Of a DNA stretch of 64,000 bases, positions 12,727 through 25,184 are shown piece by piece; position 1 is the first letter of the stretch, and each line of letters opens with the position of its first letter. Below the pieces are notes generated by a model. The model did no database searches, was not told the DNA's origin, and was given only the letters and a program-made list of their open reading frames with translations. A program made the translations under genes and the position numbers. This stretch comes from Pyxicephalus adspersus (lineage: Eukaryota; Chordata; Amphibia; Anura; Pyxicephalidae): the NCBI RefSeq assembly GCF_032062135.1, contig NC_092861.1:119572234-119636233 (forward strand), read 5' to 3'.

Positions 12727-15312
12727 TAATTTTGGGAGCATACATCCATCCGGATCAGGTGGGCTTTATGTTACATAGGCAGGCACCGGACCAAACAAGG
12801 AGGGCTGTTGATCTTATATCGGTAGTTAACTCAGGTTGGGATGGGGGACCGACGCGTCAAGCTATGTTACTTTCTCTAGACCTCCAAAAAGCATTTGACA
12901 GTATATCTTGGAGATACTTGTTCCAGGTACTTCATAAAATGGGTTTTGGTCCTTTTTTTACTAGCCTTCTCTCAGCTCTATATGATTTACCTGAAGCTAA
13001 GATCTCGCTAGGGGGATTCTTATCATCGGCGATCCACATCAAGAGGGGGACCAGACAAGGTTGTCCCCTCTCCCCACTGCTGTTCGCATTGGCAATTGAA
13101 CCCTTAGCGATAGCAATACGGGCAGATCCTAATATCCAGGGTATTAAATGTGGCCAGATAGAACATAAATGTGCCTTCTTTGCTGATGACATCCTTATGT
13201 TCATCACCTCCCCAATTACGACTCTTCCGAACATAATGAAAACTCTGGATGACTTTGCTCTTTGCTCTGGTTTGATGGTTAATAAAACTAAGTCTCAGGC
13301 ACTTAACATAAATCTCTCTACGGAGATATGGTTAACGCTCCAGGGGAATTTTGATTTCATTTGGCAAAAAGACTCTATTCATTATCTAGGCAACCAGTTG
13401 ACCCCTACCTACAATAGTCTTTACAAATGTAACTATGGTCCATTGCTTAAGAAAGTTTATGAGGATATCCGGAGGTGGTCTTTATCTCCACCTTCTTGGC
13501 TGGGAAGAATTGCGGCTGTTAAAATGAATTTATTACCTAGACTACTTTACCTATTTCGCACACTCCCGATACAGGTTCCTATGAAGGAGATTGGTTTACT
13601 ACAATCTAGAGTGATGCAATTCATTTGGGGGGGGAAGAAGGCTAGGTTTCACAAGGACACGTTGTTAGCTCAAGATTGGGAGGTTTGGGAGCCCCGCTTC
13701 TGAAATACTACTACGTAGCGGCGCAAGTGGCCTAATTATCGATGAGTTCTTTACAAGGTGCGAGACCCCAATGGGTTGAGCTGGAGAACTTGGATGGCTT
13801 TTTGGGATCTATAGATTCCATCATGTGGAGGAGGAAAAATATCAGAGGCCCGGTTGGGTGTCCGGCTCTTTCCCACTCCTTGCAGATTTGGGACAAATTT
13901 AGCCATCACCCGAAACTTTCTTCTATCCACAAACCTCTCACCCCATTGTGGCTCAATCCAGACTTTCCACCGGGAATGCATCCAGCAGACTTTCATTGGT
14001 GGATAGCTAAAGGCTTTAAGTGTATTAGGGACATGATAGAAGTCCGAGCGATAGTCACATGGGAACATTTATCCTCTCAATTTGAAATTCCGGCTACGGA
14101 ATATTTCCACTATAGACAACTGTATTCCTTTATCTCTCGGAGAATTAGGGAAGCCCCAAAACCCATGTGTTCATCGCCTTTTGAAAGCACTTGCTCATCT
14201 ATAGCTAACACGAGGGGGCAAATCTCGGTTATTTACTCGGCGTTAATTGACCAGCATAAAAAATTGAGATATATGAGGGAATGGGAAAATGAATTGGGCA
14301 TTGTATTTGATCTGGAGGAGTGGCAGGATATGATGTATGCCCTATCTAAAATATCTCTCAATTCTGGGGTGGTGGAGGCCAACTATAAAGTAGCCCTTAG
14401 ATGGTACCTCACTCCGGATAAGTTGGCGAGGATGTTCCCTTCTGTCTCCTCTATGTGCTTCCGAGGGTGCGGGGACAGGGGTTCCATGGTACATATTTGG
14501 TGGACGTGTCCGGTGGCCAGGAGGTTTATGAATGAAGTATTCACCTTAATTTCAAGAGTGGTGAAACAGGAGATTCGGGTCACTGTGGAAGCTGCATTGT
14601 TTAGTAAAGTTGATACAACATTGTTGAAACCCACCCAAAAACTGATTAGGACGCTACTGGTGGCTAGTAGAATTGCATTGGCTAAAGCCTGGAAGGCACC
14701 TACAATTCCCTTGGAACCTATAACCTCCAAAATGAATTGGATCATGGTAAATGACAAACTTACCCATACCTTAAAGAATTCATTGGGCAGATTTGAAGAT
14801 GTTTGGGAACCATGGTTAATATATGCCGGTTTATAATAGCTGATTATGGGACCTCAACCTGTATTTTTGCTTTGTATTTAGACTTTGCTAGTACTTCCTC
14901 TACCCCCCTCCCCCCAACACCCTGTTGCTGTTTTCCCATTTTTGGTTTCCCTTCCCTTATACCCCTTTGTGTTTCCCCTTTTGTTCGTTATGTGTCTGTT
15001 TTGTGTTAAGAGTCAGGGTCAAAGTGAGAGAGGCATCTTCTTTTCTTCTATCCGTAATAATCTCCTTTTTCTTTATTTCTCCATATTTCACTATCTCTGC
15101 TCTGGTTTCATACCGGGATTGTAACAATTACGGGTTTGGAAGGTTGTTATTGAATTTTACGTCCTCATATAACACAGATGTCTCTTATGGTTTCAAGTTG
15201 TGTATTTTTGTTTTTTTGTCTTTGACCACCGCTGTACTTTTTATTGCAAATGTTTGTTAAAGAATTCTTTATGTTAATATTTTTTCAAAACTTCAATAAA
15301 AATATTGAAATA
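12727..15312 (+). mobile_element. 5'-truncated Tx1/L1-type LINE
   Basis: About 2.6 kb of the 3' part of a non-LTR retrotransposon: the distal part of ORF2 (reverse transcriptase and C-terminal domain), a ~470-bp 3' UTR and a polyadenylation signal (AATAAA, 15,295-15,300). Full elements of this clade are 6-7 kb, so the ORF1, endonuclease and early RT parts are missing, which is usual for incomplete target-primed reverse transcription. Flanked by an 11-bp duplication. Confidence 0.85.
12732..14836 (+). pseudogene. Tx1/L1-type ORF2 fragment (reverse transcriptase and C-terminal domain), broken
   Basis: Reverse transcriptase blocks are clear: SLDLQKAFDSISWRYL (block A), KRGTRQGCPLSPLLFAL (block B) and FADDILMF, the catalytic FADD variant of YADD (block C), then a thumb-like region. 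Near 13,677-13,685 one base appears to be lost, shifting the frame just before a GAPLLKYYYVAAQVA segment. A TAA at 13,733-13,735 then replaces an expected Gln codon. The frame resumes from 13,742 and runs to a stop at 14,834-14,836. The C-terminal part has the cysteine-histidine motif C-x3-C-x8-H-x4-C (residues CFRGCG...HIWWTC) typical of this clade. The intact remainder suggests a fairly young copy, but it cannot be autonomous. Confidence 0.85.
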
Positions 15313-15323
15313 CAAATACATTT
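15313..15323. repeat. LINE target-site duplication, right copy
   Basis: CAAATACATTT, matching 12,716-12,726, followed by an A-rich run. Confidence 0.7.
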
Positions 15324-15748
15324 AAAAAAAAAAACTATTTTTAAAAATTAAAAAAAAAAATAAAAAAATATTATACGATTATATTATCTTGTAAAATAAG
15401 TTTTAATAAAAGACAATGTTCTGCTTTTAGACATATAAATCCACTGTATTGCATCTAATACAGTTATTTTGTACTGAATGCAATACAAAACAATTTTAAA
15501 TTCCCGGCACTCCCCCAACGCAACGTCCGCATGCACCAACGCCACCGGGAACTCCCAGTGACTTATCAGATGCAGAGAACACTGGCTAGAGGATGCAAGA
15601 GGATGGGTATCGCGAAGAAGGACGCCGGCGGACCAGGTAAGGCTCCATTTACTATTGGTTTTCATTGGTTTAGCTACCCTAAGTGTGGCTCAGGGTTACT
15701 GGTTTAAGCATCTAAACCTCAATTTATTTAATTGTATAAAGGACATAA

Positions 15749-15970
15749 GCCTGATTTATTAAAGCTCTCCAAGGCTGGAGAGGATACACTTTCATCAGTG
15801 AAGCTGAGAGATCCAGTAAACCTGTAATGGATCTGTTCCAGGATTCAAAATACTTGCAAGCAAATACCAAATGACTTTGAAGAAATCCATTGCAGGTTTG
15901 CTGGATCACCCTGTTTTCCTGATGAAAGTGTATCCTCCCCAGCCTTGGAGAGCTTTTAATAAATCAGGCC
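15749..15970. repeat. Palindromic MITE copy 2
   Basis: Starts gcctgatttattaaagctct and ends agcttttaataaatcaggcc. The arms are inverted copies with the core gtgatccagcaaacc/tttgctggatcaccc. Confidence 0.85.
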
Positions 15971-16811
15971 CCTCATCTTTCCCTTCTGCAACAACCTGTC
16001 TGCCCACAATGTTTTACTATTTAGGTTGAGTTCTGCTTTAGGCCTAAACTACACAATTTATGGTATCTTACGTTTGTAAAACCTTAAAATATGTCTGTAC
16101 ATTAAATTGTGTTTTCGTTTTTTAAAAAATGAGGAAAAGTTAGAAATGTGATTGCTCTATGGGGCTTCATTTAAGAATTCCCCTCCATTCCTTTTATGAC
16201 AAGAAAACCATCAGAAAAATGAAGTGAGGATGGAAAACCAGAATTAGACAATAAAAAAATCTGATCTAGCTTTACCCTACTTAAGCTGGAGTTTTTTATT
16301 TCCTGTTTTGGTGTGACCAGACAGAAAGTGAATATTATTTGCAATGGAGCAAAATGGTTTTAGGTAAAAAGTATACTTTACTTTAGAGAGGAAGCTGCTT
16401 TGGGCAGAGTCTGAACTTAGAAATACAATGTATGCTCAATAAATAAAAATAAATCCTCACTTTAGGAAATAACTGTAATCAAAGAGTTTAAACTACCTGA
16501 CAACATGCGTCCCCTTTCAAAATGATGTGACAACAGCGGCTTGCTTCACTATTACTCTACAGAAGTCATACCAGGCAATGAGTACATGTTAATTATGTCT
16601 TTATATACAAAGTTCTCCTGTACTCATCAAGGAATTTCTCTTCAGGTAATGTTTTGCTACTAATTATTACACCAGAGATTATTTGGCACATCAATAAATG
16701 GCAGCACTGTTAACATTAGTAAAAATAGTAAATTGGAACAATCTTTTTTGGCCAAACTAGGTCACAGCAAATAAGGTAGTTATAAAACAAACACGTTTTT
16801 TGTATTTTTTT
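15971..16811. other. Intronic sequence, unassigned
   Basis: Presumed ACOXL intron. No gene or complete repeat recognised. Confidence 0.35.
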
Positions 16812-17226
16812 GTATCCTTATACGCTATAAATATTTCACTTGAATTGTTTTAAATGGCAATCTTTTCACCAAAAAGGCAAAATTTACATTGAACTTGTTT
16901 TCCCATAAAACTATATGCCCATTTAACATATTTTATGCATGTTAATCACCTGTGAAAGCCTCTTCTGAGGAGACATCCAATACTGCTGCTGGACGCAGCC
17001 ATTTTGGATGTGATTTTTTTGTATCCCTATACGCTATAAATAATTCACTTGAACTGTTTTGAATGGCAAACTTTTCACCAAAAAGGCAATATTTACATTG
17101 AACTTGTTTTCCCATAACACTATATGCCCATTTAACAAATTTTATGCACGTTATTCACCTGTGAAAGCCTCTCCTGAGGAGACATCCAATACTGTTGCTG
17201 TACGCCGCCATCTTGGATGTGATGTC
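16812..17226. repeat. Tandem duplication, two ~209-bp units
   Basis: The unit starting gtatccttatacgctataaa at 16,812 recurs at 17,021 (gtatccctatacgctataaa). The copies stay aligned to the ggatgtgat at their ends, with scattered substitutions. Neither copy has a sustained open frame. Confidence 0.9.
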
Positions 17227-17259
17227 GGCAGCCGCAGTAGATTTAGAGATGCCACTTAA

Positions 17260-17819
17260 AGCGGACCTATCACCACATTGTTACTTTATTTAGAAGGGTC
17301 GATAACCCTTTTATATAAAGTATAAATGTGTTTTTATTTTTCATCAAATGCCTTTTTTTTAAAAAAAGGAAAAAACCTCTCCTCTTCTGTCTTTACCACT
17401 GCAGCGTCCAAGCCTGAATGGGAGAGCAGAGCCTCCTGGGACACATAGGTCACATATCTCAGGAGCTTGGGCTTCTTGTTCTGCGCATGTCTGAGATTGG
17501 GCATGCGCATAAGGGACTACTTTTCTGTCATTGAAAAAAGAAAGATGCCGAACTCCTGCATACGCAGTGAGATTGACATCCTATTTTTTTTAACAATAAC
17601 AGCGGCATTCGTCACTCAATCTAAAGCCTGCGCAGTGAAAGGTCAGGTGACTTAGGCAAAAAAAATAGGAAGAAAATGGCGGGGCCCGGCACTTTCTCTG
17701 CGTCGTGACAAAGCAAGAAACTAGGACGAAACGGGACCATAAAGTAGACATCTCCAGGGGGATCAATGGACCTGTGCAAGTAAAGGTAGGTATCATTTTT
17801 TTTTCACTTTAGTTCCATT
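17260..17819. mobile_element. TTAA-flanked non-autonomous element
   Basis: Flanked by TTAA at 17,256-17,259 and 17,820-17,823. The ends (agcggaccta... and ...ctttagttccattt) are inverted and resemble the ends of the 36,901-37,345 element. TTAA duplication points to the piggyBac or Kolobok superfamily. Contains the conserved segment gcctcctgggacacatag, shared with 23,972-24,010. Confidence 0.6.
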
Positions 17820-17823
17820 TTAA

Positions 17824-19377
17824 GTGACACTGAATTATCTTTCCCTTCTAAAAAAAACTAATACAGGGAGGTGAAGAAAGAAGAAGAGGAGTGGTATCAG
17901 GAGAGAAATTTAAAAAACTCCAAGAAGATGGTTAAGATGTCCATGACAGGAGGGAGCGACGCTGTTTGTAAGGTTTATCGGGATTGACTATTCTGATGTA
18001 ATCATAATATATGGCAAAATCTAAGGCACGCTGTACACAAATACAAAAATGAGTGGGTTAGAATATCATAAATGAGCATTTATATATCTTGGGTTTTCTT
18101 TGAGCTTTTACCTGTAATCCTTTTAGTTGGTGACAGGGTCTCTTTAATTGTTAGGGAGATGCAACAGATTGGTGAAACAGATACATCCAGTATACATTTT
18201 CTGTTATCTATACATTTTTCTTTCACAGAAAAGTGAATGATAAAGTATCATGTTAGTATAAACCCTCAATGGAGACACAGATAGCAATGAGGGTATTGTT
18301 TTTGCACAGGGATAATAAGTAATGCTTTAATTTTAGGTCATGATGTACTTAACTCTGTATTGTCAAATTGCTCACAAACATGTACTATTAAGGACAAAGT
18401 TCCACTGACAAATCATATCAGATATGGCTACTTATCTAAGAAATTAATACACATTTACAGCAGGTAATAAGATCCCAAGGGCTGCCACATGCAGGCACAG
18501 CTTTTCTTGACCTGGTATCCTTATCATTACAAACAGTTAAAAGCATATGTCAAGGAAAAATAATAAAAAAACAGAACATCTTTAAATACATGCACAATCT
18601 CTTATCATTTATACTTGTAACATGCTGCAAACAAATACCCGATGATGTACGAGAAATACAGTATCCTGCTCCTATCCATTGTGACATGACAACACTTTAA
18701 ATTCCCAGCACTTGTCAGCTCTGCCTACTTAACTTCTGATGAATTACATACAATGCAGACAAGTGTACAAGATTTTAGTGTAAATGATAAATAAAAATCT
18801 CCCAATTCAGCAGTTCATTGGCATTAGGAAGCAATAATCGCACCTCATCCTTATTTCTTGAATAGCGTCCTAAGCCTCATACACGTGGCAGCTTTTGAGG
18901 CCTGGGATAAATGTTTGTGAAATCTGTGAAAATCTACAGCTGTCTCCTGAGGTTGTTTACTGATCCACTGTGATAAATTATAAAATTATGGACACTGTTA
19001 CTAGACCACTGATGTCTCCTAATGAAGAGGATGCAGCGGGACACCTCCCCTCCTCCCACTGTCCATTGAATAAACAGTGCTGCTTGCCAGTGCTTGCTCC
19101 TTCTACTGTCACTAATTTTTTTTCTTTTTAGCAGCAATTATTCATCCGGTTTATGTAGCTTTAGTGTAGGAAGCAGATGTTGCCCTGGATAATACCTGAA
19201 CAAACATGAAAACTAAAGCAAATGAAAGCACTGCCAGCAGAAACATTATACATACCCAATGGTGTTACATATTATCTACCGTGCATGAAAATACCGGACC
19301 ACCAGATTTAGGCAACCATTGCTTCCTCATAATCCATGGCTGCCTACTGTTATTTCAGCATCTGTGACTATCTACAA
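17824..19377. other. Intronic sequence, unassigned
   Basis: Presumed ACOXL intron. No exon or repeat terminus identified. Confidence 0.35.
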
Positions 19378-19807
19378 CAGGGGTGCCCAACACGTGGTTT
19401 GCGATCTACCAGTAGATCACAAAGGCAACGCGAGTAAATCGCGGAGCCCTGGCTTTCAAAATAAACTCTACACAGGAGTTACTGCGTGCAAATACCGTTC
19501 CTCCATGACTGATGATCATTTGGGAGTCTGTTTGAGGCTACCAGCAACTACTGTCCAGACTATGCAACTTTGGCTGATTATATTCAGTTTAGGATGTCAT
19601 CAGAGTAAAGTAATGGCCAAAAGTTACAGAATTGTATTGTGCCATACATGTTCATGCTGGTATGCAAGGTAACCAATATATATTTTAAATATAAAGTATA
19701 CTCGGTATATATAAATAAATATATGTTTAGCATTTTTATTGCTGATAGATCATTTTGACTAGGTCATTTTAAAAGTAGCTGGCAAGCCAAAAAAGTGCAG
19801 TGCAGGC
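19378..19807. mobile_element. hAT (Charlie-type) non-autonomous remnant
   Basis: Begins CAGGGGTGCCCAAC, the usual Charlie-type terminus, and is flanked by ATCTACAA (19,370-19,377) and ATCTACAG (19,808-19,815), a 7/8 match to an 8-bp hAT target duplication. The right terminus is decayed (subterminal gtagctggcaagcc recognisable). Confidence 0.6.
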
Positions 19808-19815
19808 ATCTACAG

Positions 19816-20832
19816 TGAAATGCTTACTAACCAAAATAAATAGTGTTGACCAAAAATATTATATGGATATTATCTGATCCATTAAACTGTTTGTGTTTCT
19901 ATTGAAATTGTACATATTTTAATTGTCACAACACAGTATTTATTGATAGAAAGAACACCTAAATTACAACTTACAACATATTTTTGGGGAAAATGAGACA
20001 GATGGCTCTATTTATCTAAATAAACTTATGTCACCATACTCCCGCTCACTTCTAGCTATCTAGAAAGTTTTATATGGATCTGTAAATAAACTTGCAGAAC
20101 CATGACGTCTGACTCCTCTTGAGCTTTTACTTGCTGGTATAAAGTAGTGCTTATCTACTGTGTATTCCATTCCAAGAGCACTTGCTTTGGCTTGTATTCA
20201 GCCACTAAATTAAACTTTTTATTATCTGGTTTTACCAATATATTCATGTATTCCTACAGCCCAAGCATTAAAAACGACCTCTCTATGACTTTACAAGTCA
20301 ACATGAATAAATGTCTCAATATAAAGCAACATTTTAAAAAACAGTTTTCACCTTTGCATTACTGAAAAGCAGTCATTGATGCACAGACAAGTGATTTAAT
20401 CTAAAGATTATGGCATTAGTCTTCTGAAGGCAGGAGGAAAGTTCCATTCAGTGTAAATAGGTAACAAGTGAAATCTGCAGAGGAGGCTTATCTGTGTTAT
20501 ATTGTTGTGACCACAGTCCAGAGCTGAACATGTATCAGGATTTAGAAGATAATGTTAACAATCTGCTCTTCAGTGTGTTGGCAACCTATTTATTACATGC
20601 AATACCTTGTACTATTAGGTAGCATACCACAATGCAATGCAAAGGTGTAAAGTGGCATTTAGCATTAGCAGGTATTTGAGGGGAAGTTTGGATATTGTCA
20701 GTGTAGGAAATTAGTGGCGATTATGTTTGCCTTCCTGTCTAGGTGATGAGGAAGTCAGGGAAAACCTTTTTACTTGGGACACAGATAAAATTTAAAATCT
20801 GAAAGAAATAATTCCCCTGCACCTCTATGAGC
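19816..20832. other. Intronic sequence, unassigned
   Basis: No gene or complete repeat recognised. Confidence 0.35.
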
Positions 20833-20835
20833 TTA

Positions 20836-21244
20836 GGCTACGTACACACATGCAATAATTGTTGTTAGAAAACAATTAACGACCAATCAACGATTATTTA
20901 CGATTTGCCAACAATCGTATTGTGCACAATTCTGTACATGCTGTAACAATACAATCAAATATAATCCACCAATAATGTACACACGCTGGATACGATCGTT
21001 TGAACGATGCAGGAAGTGACATGTACAGGAGAAAGTGTACTGCAGAACCATCCACGATCGCTGAGCGACTGTACACACAATAGATAGCGAACGATCCTCG
21101 CCCAATCAGATCCTCCAAGACGGTTGTTTCCAGCGACATTCCTCGTTCGTCAGCATCGTTGGCCTTTTTTTGTTAACGATTATTGGCCAATCAGTCGTTA
21201 ATCATTTGTTCCCAACGATAATTATTGCACGTGTGTATGTAGCC
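20836..21244. repeat. PIF/Harbinger-like MITE, copy b
   Basis: Ends ggctacgtacacacatgcaa and ttgcacgtgtgtatgtagcc, flanked by TTA on both sides (20,833-20,835 and 21,245-21,247). The 3-bp TWA duplication is the hallmark of PIF/Harbinger elements. Confidence 0.85.
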
Positions 21245-21247
21245 TTA

Positions 21248-23860
21248 GTACTATGTGGGTGAAATGCATTAGAGAAGGGTATTACAGGTGGGCTTTGTAT
21301 GCTCTGTCTGGAGCAATAAAAAGATTTGAAATCAACACTAGATTTGGCAGTGTGCCCGAGGGGTATCTTTCTTTGCGGTGTCCTTGGGCCATGGTAAAGC
21401 CTTTGTATGGCTAGCACCTGCTATGTCTGTGGAGAGACCCAGGGAAAAGTTTTATTACACTTTAAACAAAAAGTCCTCAACAGGGATGAAGACAGCATTA
21501 AGCCCACAGTGAAAACCCTGTAGTATAACATGAAATTTATTAAAACCAAAAATAATGCATGTGCGTAGTTTTCTCATTCTGCTCAATGATGGTGGTTACC
21601 ACCTTTGTGGTGCATTGCCATGACTAGTGTGCATGAAAATGCACATAACATGTTTTTAGAAACTTTTAGTGCATGACAACCAATTCCTACAATTTTAGTG
21701 GCTGTCAGAATAAAAAAAAGCAATGAAAAAATGTCAACACCTAAAAACCTGAACCCATGATTTTAAAAAATGCACGAAAAACCCTCACATTGCTGTAGGT
21801 TCACCTCTGCAGAGGGATCACTGTTTATGCACAGAGAGGGGCCCTTCTCTAAAGCATGTGGACTTTTTTTCTTAAGAAAAGAAACTGTATATAAACTGTA
21901 AGACTTTACATATCTTGGGTTTTGATTCACCTTGAATATACAGTATTTAGCTACTTTAAACTAAAAGTTTCATTGGGCTATAATACTTTGCACCATGATG
22001 ACATTCCAGAGATATTTGTGTTACTCTGTACACCTTTTGTTTATTGTATTATAATGTCACGTTTGGATAGATTTTAATATTGTATATGTTTTCTATGATT
22101 CTAGAGAAGACTTCTGGATAATACATTGAAATACAGAACTTCATAGAGTGCTAAGAAAACCAGGAACAGATGTCATAAAACCAGACATGTGAAAGAGTAT
22201 AGACTGAAGGGTAATGTATTTTGTTTTTTCATCACAGGATTTCTTAGGCAGCAATGTCAGACAGAAAACAGTAGATCCACTATGAATATCTCACTGAGAG
22301 AATAAAAAGAGGAAGGAATAAAAATGGTTATGGAGTCACATGATTAATACTGCTCTGCTATGTACTGCTAAGGCCATCCCTCAGTCTGCTGCTCTAGTCT
22401 GTTTTCTGTGCCATAGTTTATGATCTGTTCTTGCAAAGACAAATGTTACAAATATCACAAATATTCATCTAGCTATTTATGCAAAACTTCAAACCCTGCT
22501 GATGTGGGGATAACATTGTGACTGACTACTGTTCAAATAGAAAAAAGTAATATATTACATTCCTGTTTTTCACAGACTTTACACAAAAAAACTACAAATT
22601 TCTAAACTGTTGCCAACATCACCCTATCTGTCCCTATAAGTTCGGTGACCCAGTCAACCCCGATCTATTGGGGTAGTGGACGAGGTCCACGTGACCATAC
22701 CATACAGAGCAAACCGAAAGATAACCACCCAACTGACTAAGGACCATTAGGAGGATGACTATCTCAGATGACCATCACAGTTTCAGGTGGTGTGAGGGGT
22801 TACTAATAAACGTACTCCTTGCAAAATTGTATTTCAGACTTCATTTCATAGTTCCAGGGTGTTATGCACACTTTTATTTACTCCAACTATGCACAGAACA
22901 TAAACATCCAAGGTTTTCCATTGAGGGGATATGATCACTATAACACAAATTTAGCTACCTCTTTAACACGTTCTTCAGAGTTGCTGGTCCAACAGACCTA
23001 AATTATGGGAAAATATCTGCCAGTCTCACTACTTACAGACATAACACATCCTTTCTGCCTGAGACACCAAACCCCAGGCTCCAAGTTCCCCTAGTCTGGA
23101 AATATACAATACCTTTAATCATCATTAGCTAGGTTTTACCTAGATATCCTCAACTTCTGGCCTAGGAGGGGGATGAAATACCTGGGCAACTCATTCCTTC
23201 CAGGTTACTCTGGCTCTGGATCCCAAAATAAAGAGCCGCAAATCTGCTACAAAATAATCACGCACAGCCCTATCCAAGTACATTTCGGAATTTGGTCCCT
23301 AACTTCCCAATATGCTACAGTAGACAACTACAATTTAACCAGGCGAAAAGTGGGAGACCAAAGGGTCAAACATTCGACAGCTACTTTAGTGAATATACAG
23401 GAAAAAAATGTCTTCTAATAATTAGGTTAATATTTACGGATAACTAAACACACCTAACTAATTAGGTAATTAGGTATAACTCTCAAAAACTTTAAAAGAG
23501 TCTTTTTTTTTTTGCTACTTGAAGAAACCAAAACAAAGGTAAAATATTGCAAAATATTGCGTTTGTATATTCTCTTTTGATGTATGATCACTTATATATC
23601 TTTGCTTTGTCCCTGTGAGGTCTCATTCCTGAAATATTGTCAATTCCTGCTAAAAAACTTGATGCCAGCGTAAAAGCAGGAAGTGGTAATAGCTCATGAA
23701 TGGGAACTTACAAAAACAAAGTAAAGTTATATAGGTAATTATTCTTTAGACAAGTACCATATACTGTAAACTTTTTAAACATAGACATTCAGAGTTTAGG
23801 CAGATTTTAAATAGATCCTATCAAACTATGGGGTCCTTTTCCCTTTGACATAATAAAAGA
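21248..23860. other. Intronic sequence, unassigned
   Basis: Presumed ACOXL intron. The block 22,610-23,420 differs in composition (less AT-rich, with few stop codons in places) and could be an LTR or other retroelement fragment, but no termini or coding motifs were recognised. Confidence 0.3.
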
Positions 23861-23971
23861 ATGTTTTTTTCTATTTGCAATTTAATAACAAAAAAAAAAA
23901 AATATAAAGCACATTTGCCTACCTCTATCATCATTACCACCATGGTGATAAAAACTGAAGGAGAAACTTGT

Positions 23972-24010
23972 AGCCTCCTGGGATACTCACATCACATATC
24001 CCAGGAGGCT
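23972..24010. repeat. Perfect 14-bp hairpin in a repeat-derived segment
   Basis: AGCCTCCTGGGATA pairs with TATCCCAGGAGGCT across an 11-base loop. A related but imperfect version lies at about 17,429-17,470, so the surrounding sequence (about 23,880-24,340) is probably another copy of that element family. Confidence 0.6.
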
Positions 24011-24363
24011 GAGTTCTGCTCGTTTTGTGCATGCCCAAGATTGTCATCACTGGTGTTGTAAATGTAAATGAACCAGTGTACGATATCACTCTCAAGAGTG
24101 AGATCGGCACTCAGCTATTTACAATTGGAGGCCATGTTAGAAGACACGTCACACAATCTTGTTTATGCACAGGTCGGAATTAAGCAACGTCAGCAAGAAG
24201 CTGGAAGAAAGAAGACAACATTTTGGGATATATCAGGGAGCAGATTTGGATTCCCTAGCTGAGGTAAGTAGACTGATCAAAGGCTTTCAGCAACAAAAGA
24301 CTAGTGAAAAAATAAATAAATGCAAGTTTGGCTTTAAGAGAATCACTGGATAGTAAGCACTAT

Positions 24364-24570
24364 AGGCTCTTCAAGGCTAGAGAAGATACACTTTCATCAG
24401 TGAATCTGGGTGATCCAGCAAAAAACAAATAGATTTCTTAAGTAATTTGCAATCTGTTAGCAAATGTTTTCAGTCCTGGACCAGATCCATTTCAGGTTTG
24501 CTGGATCACCCAGGTTCACTGATGAAGGTGTATCTTCTTCGGCCTTGCAGAGCTTTATTAAATCAGGCCC
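24364..24570. repeat. Palindromic MITE copy 3
   Basis: The left terminus is shortened (aggctcttcaaggctagag). The right end is intact (attaaatcaggccc). The core gggtgatccagc/gctggatcaccc is present. Confidence 0.8.
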
Positions 24571-25022
24571 TATAAGTAATCTTATTGTAGCAAACATTCA
24601 AGAATCGCCAGACTCATAAAAACTTTCTCTAAAATTCAGAATAATCATGCGTTCAGGCACACCCACCCATTTAAGAAAGACTGGGTCTAATAATAGGTTT
24701 TTGGCACCAATAATTGCTTTGTGGTATGGGAAATGCAATATATCCCCACCCCTGGGATTTAGACACTTGGTTAATTCTGGTTTCACTGATGGGAGGCTTA
24801 TTCCTAAAGGAAAAAAATGATCTGACATCCCACATCACTTATCCATAGCACTTTTATGTTTACAACAGGAGGGTTAAAAACTGTGACCATAACCATAACT
24901 GATACTTTTCTGTCAATCAATTTAGAAACTGCTTAAAAAAATGCAATGTAAGATTTAGACAAAATAAAAATGCTATTACTCCTATCTCGTGTCTTTCATA
25001 AGTCTTAATATTATCATCACTG
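24571..25022. other. Intronic sequence, unassigned
   Basis: No gene recognised. A 76-codon minus-strand open frame (24,598-24,828) has no family motif I can name. Confidence 0.3.
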
Positions 25023-25184
25023 CAGTGTTCTCCCTGGCCCCTTTTAGCAGGGTGCACCACCCGCCACTTTTCAGTGACCACCCAGCTGTTTTTGTGTGGT
25101 TACTGAAGTTGGGCCACAATACAGGAGCTACCACCTGCCTATAATTTGTTCCCACCCAGCTAAACATTTCTGGTTTCAACACTG
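25023..25184. repeat. Short CAGTG...CACTG MITE, copy 1
   Basis: Ends cagtgttctccc and ggtttcaacactg. Interior matches the reverse complement of 53,386-53,518 (ccccttttagc, cacttttcag, tgtggttactga). Confidence 0.75.

Larger units (their letters stand above)
12605..15705. mobile_element. Older DNA transposon split by a LINE insertion
   Basis: The left part (12,605-12,726) begins ttaacctcctgggcggttca. The right part (15,324-15,705) contains ggaccaggtaag and a degraded terminus (gtgtggctcagggttactgg). Together they look like one non-autonomous element related to the fragment at 1-129. The LINE at 12,727-15,312 sits in the middle. Family name uncertain; the right terminus is decayed. Confidence 0.6.

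Noticed and set aside
12932..13234. Minus-strand frame of 100 codons
   Set aside because: Antisense shadow of the LINE reverse transcriptase.
14885..15260. Overlapping plus frames after the LINE ORF
   Set aside because: They fall in the LINE 3' UTR; low-complexity hydrophobic translations with no motif.
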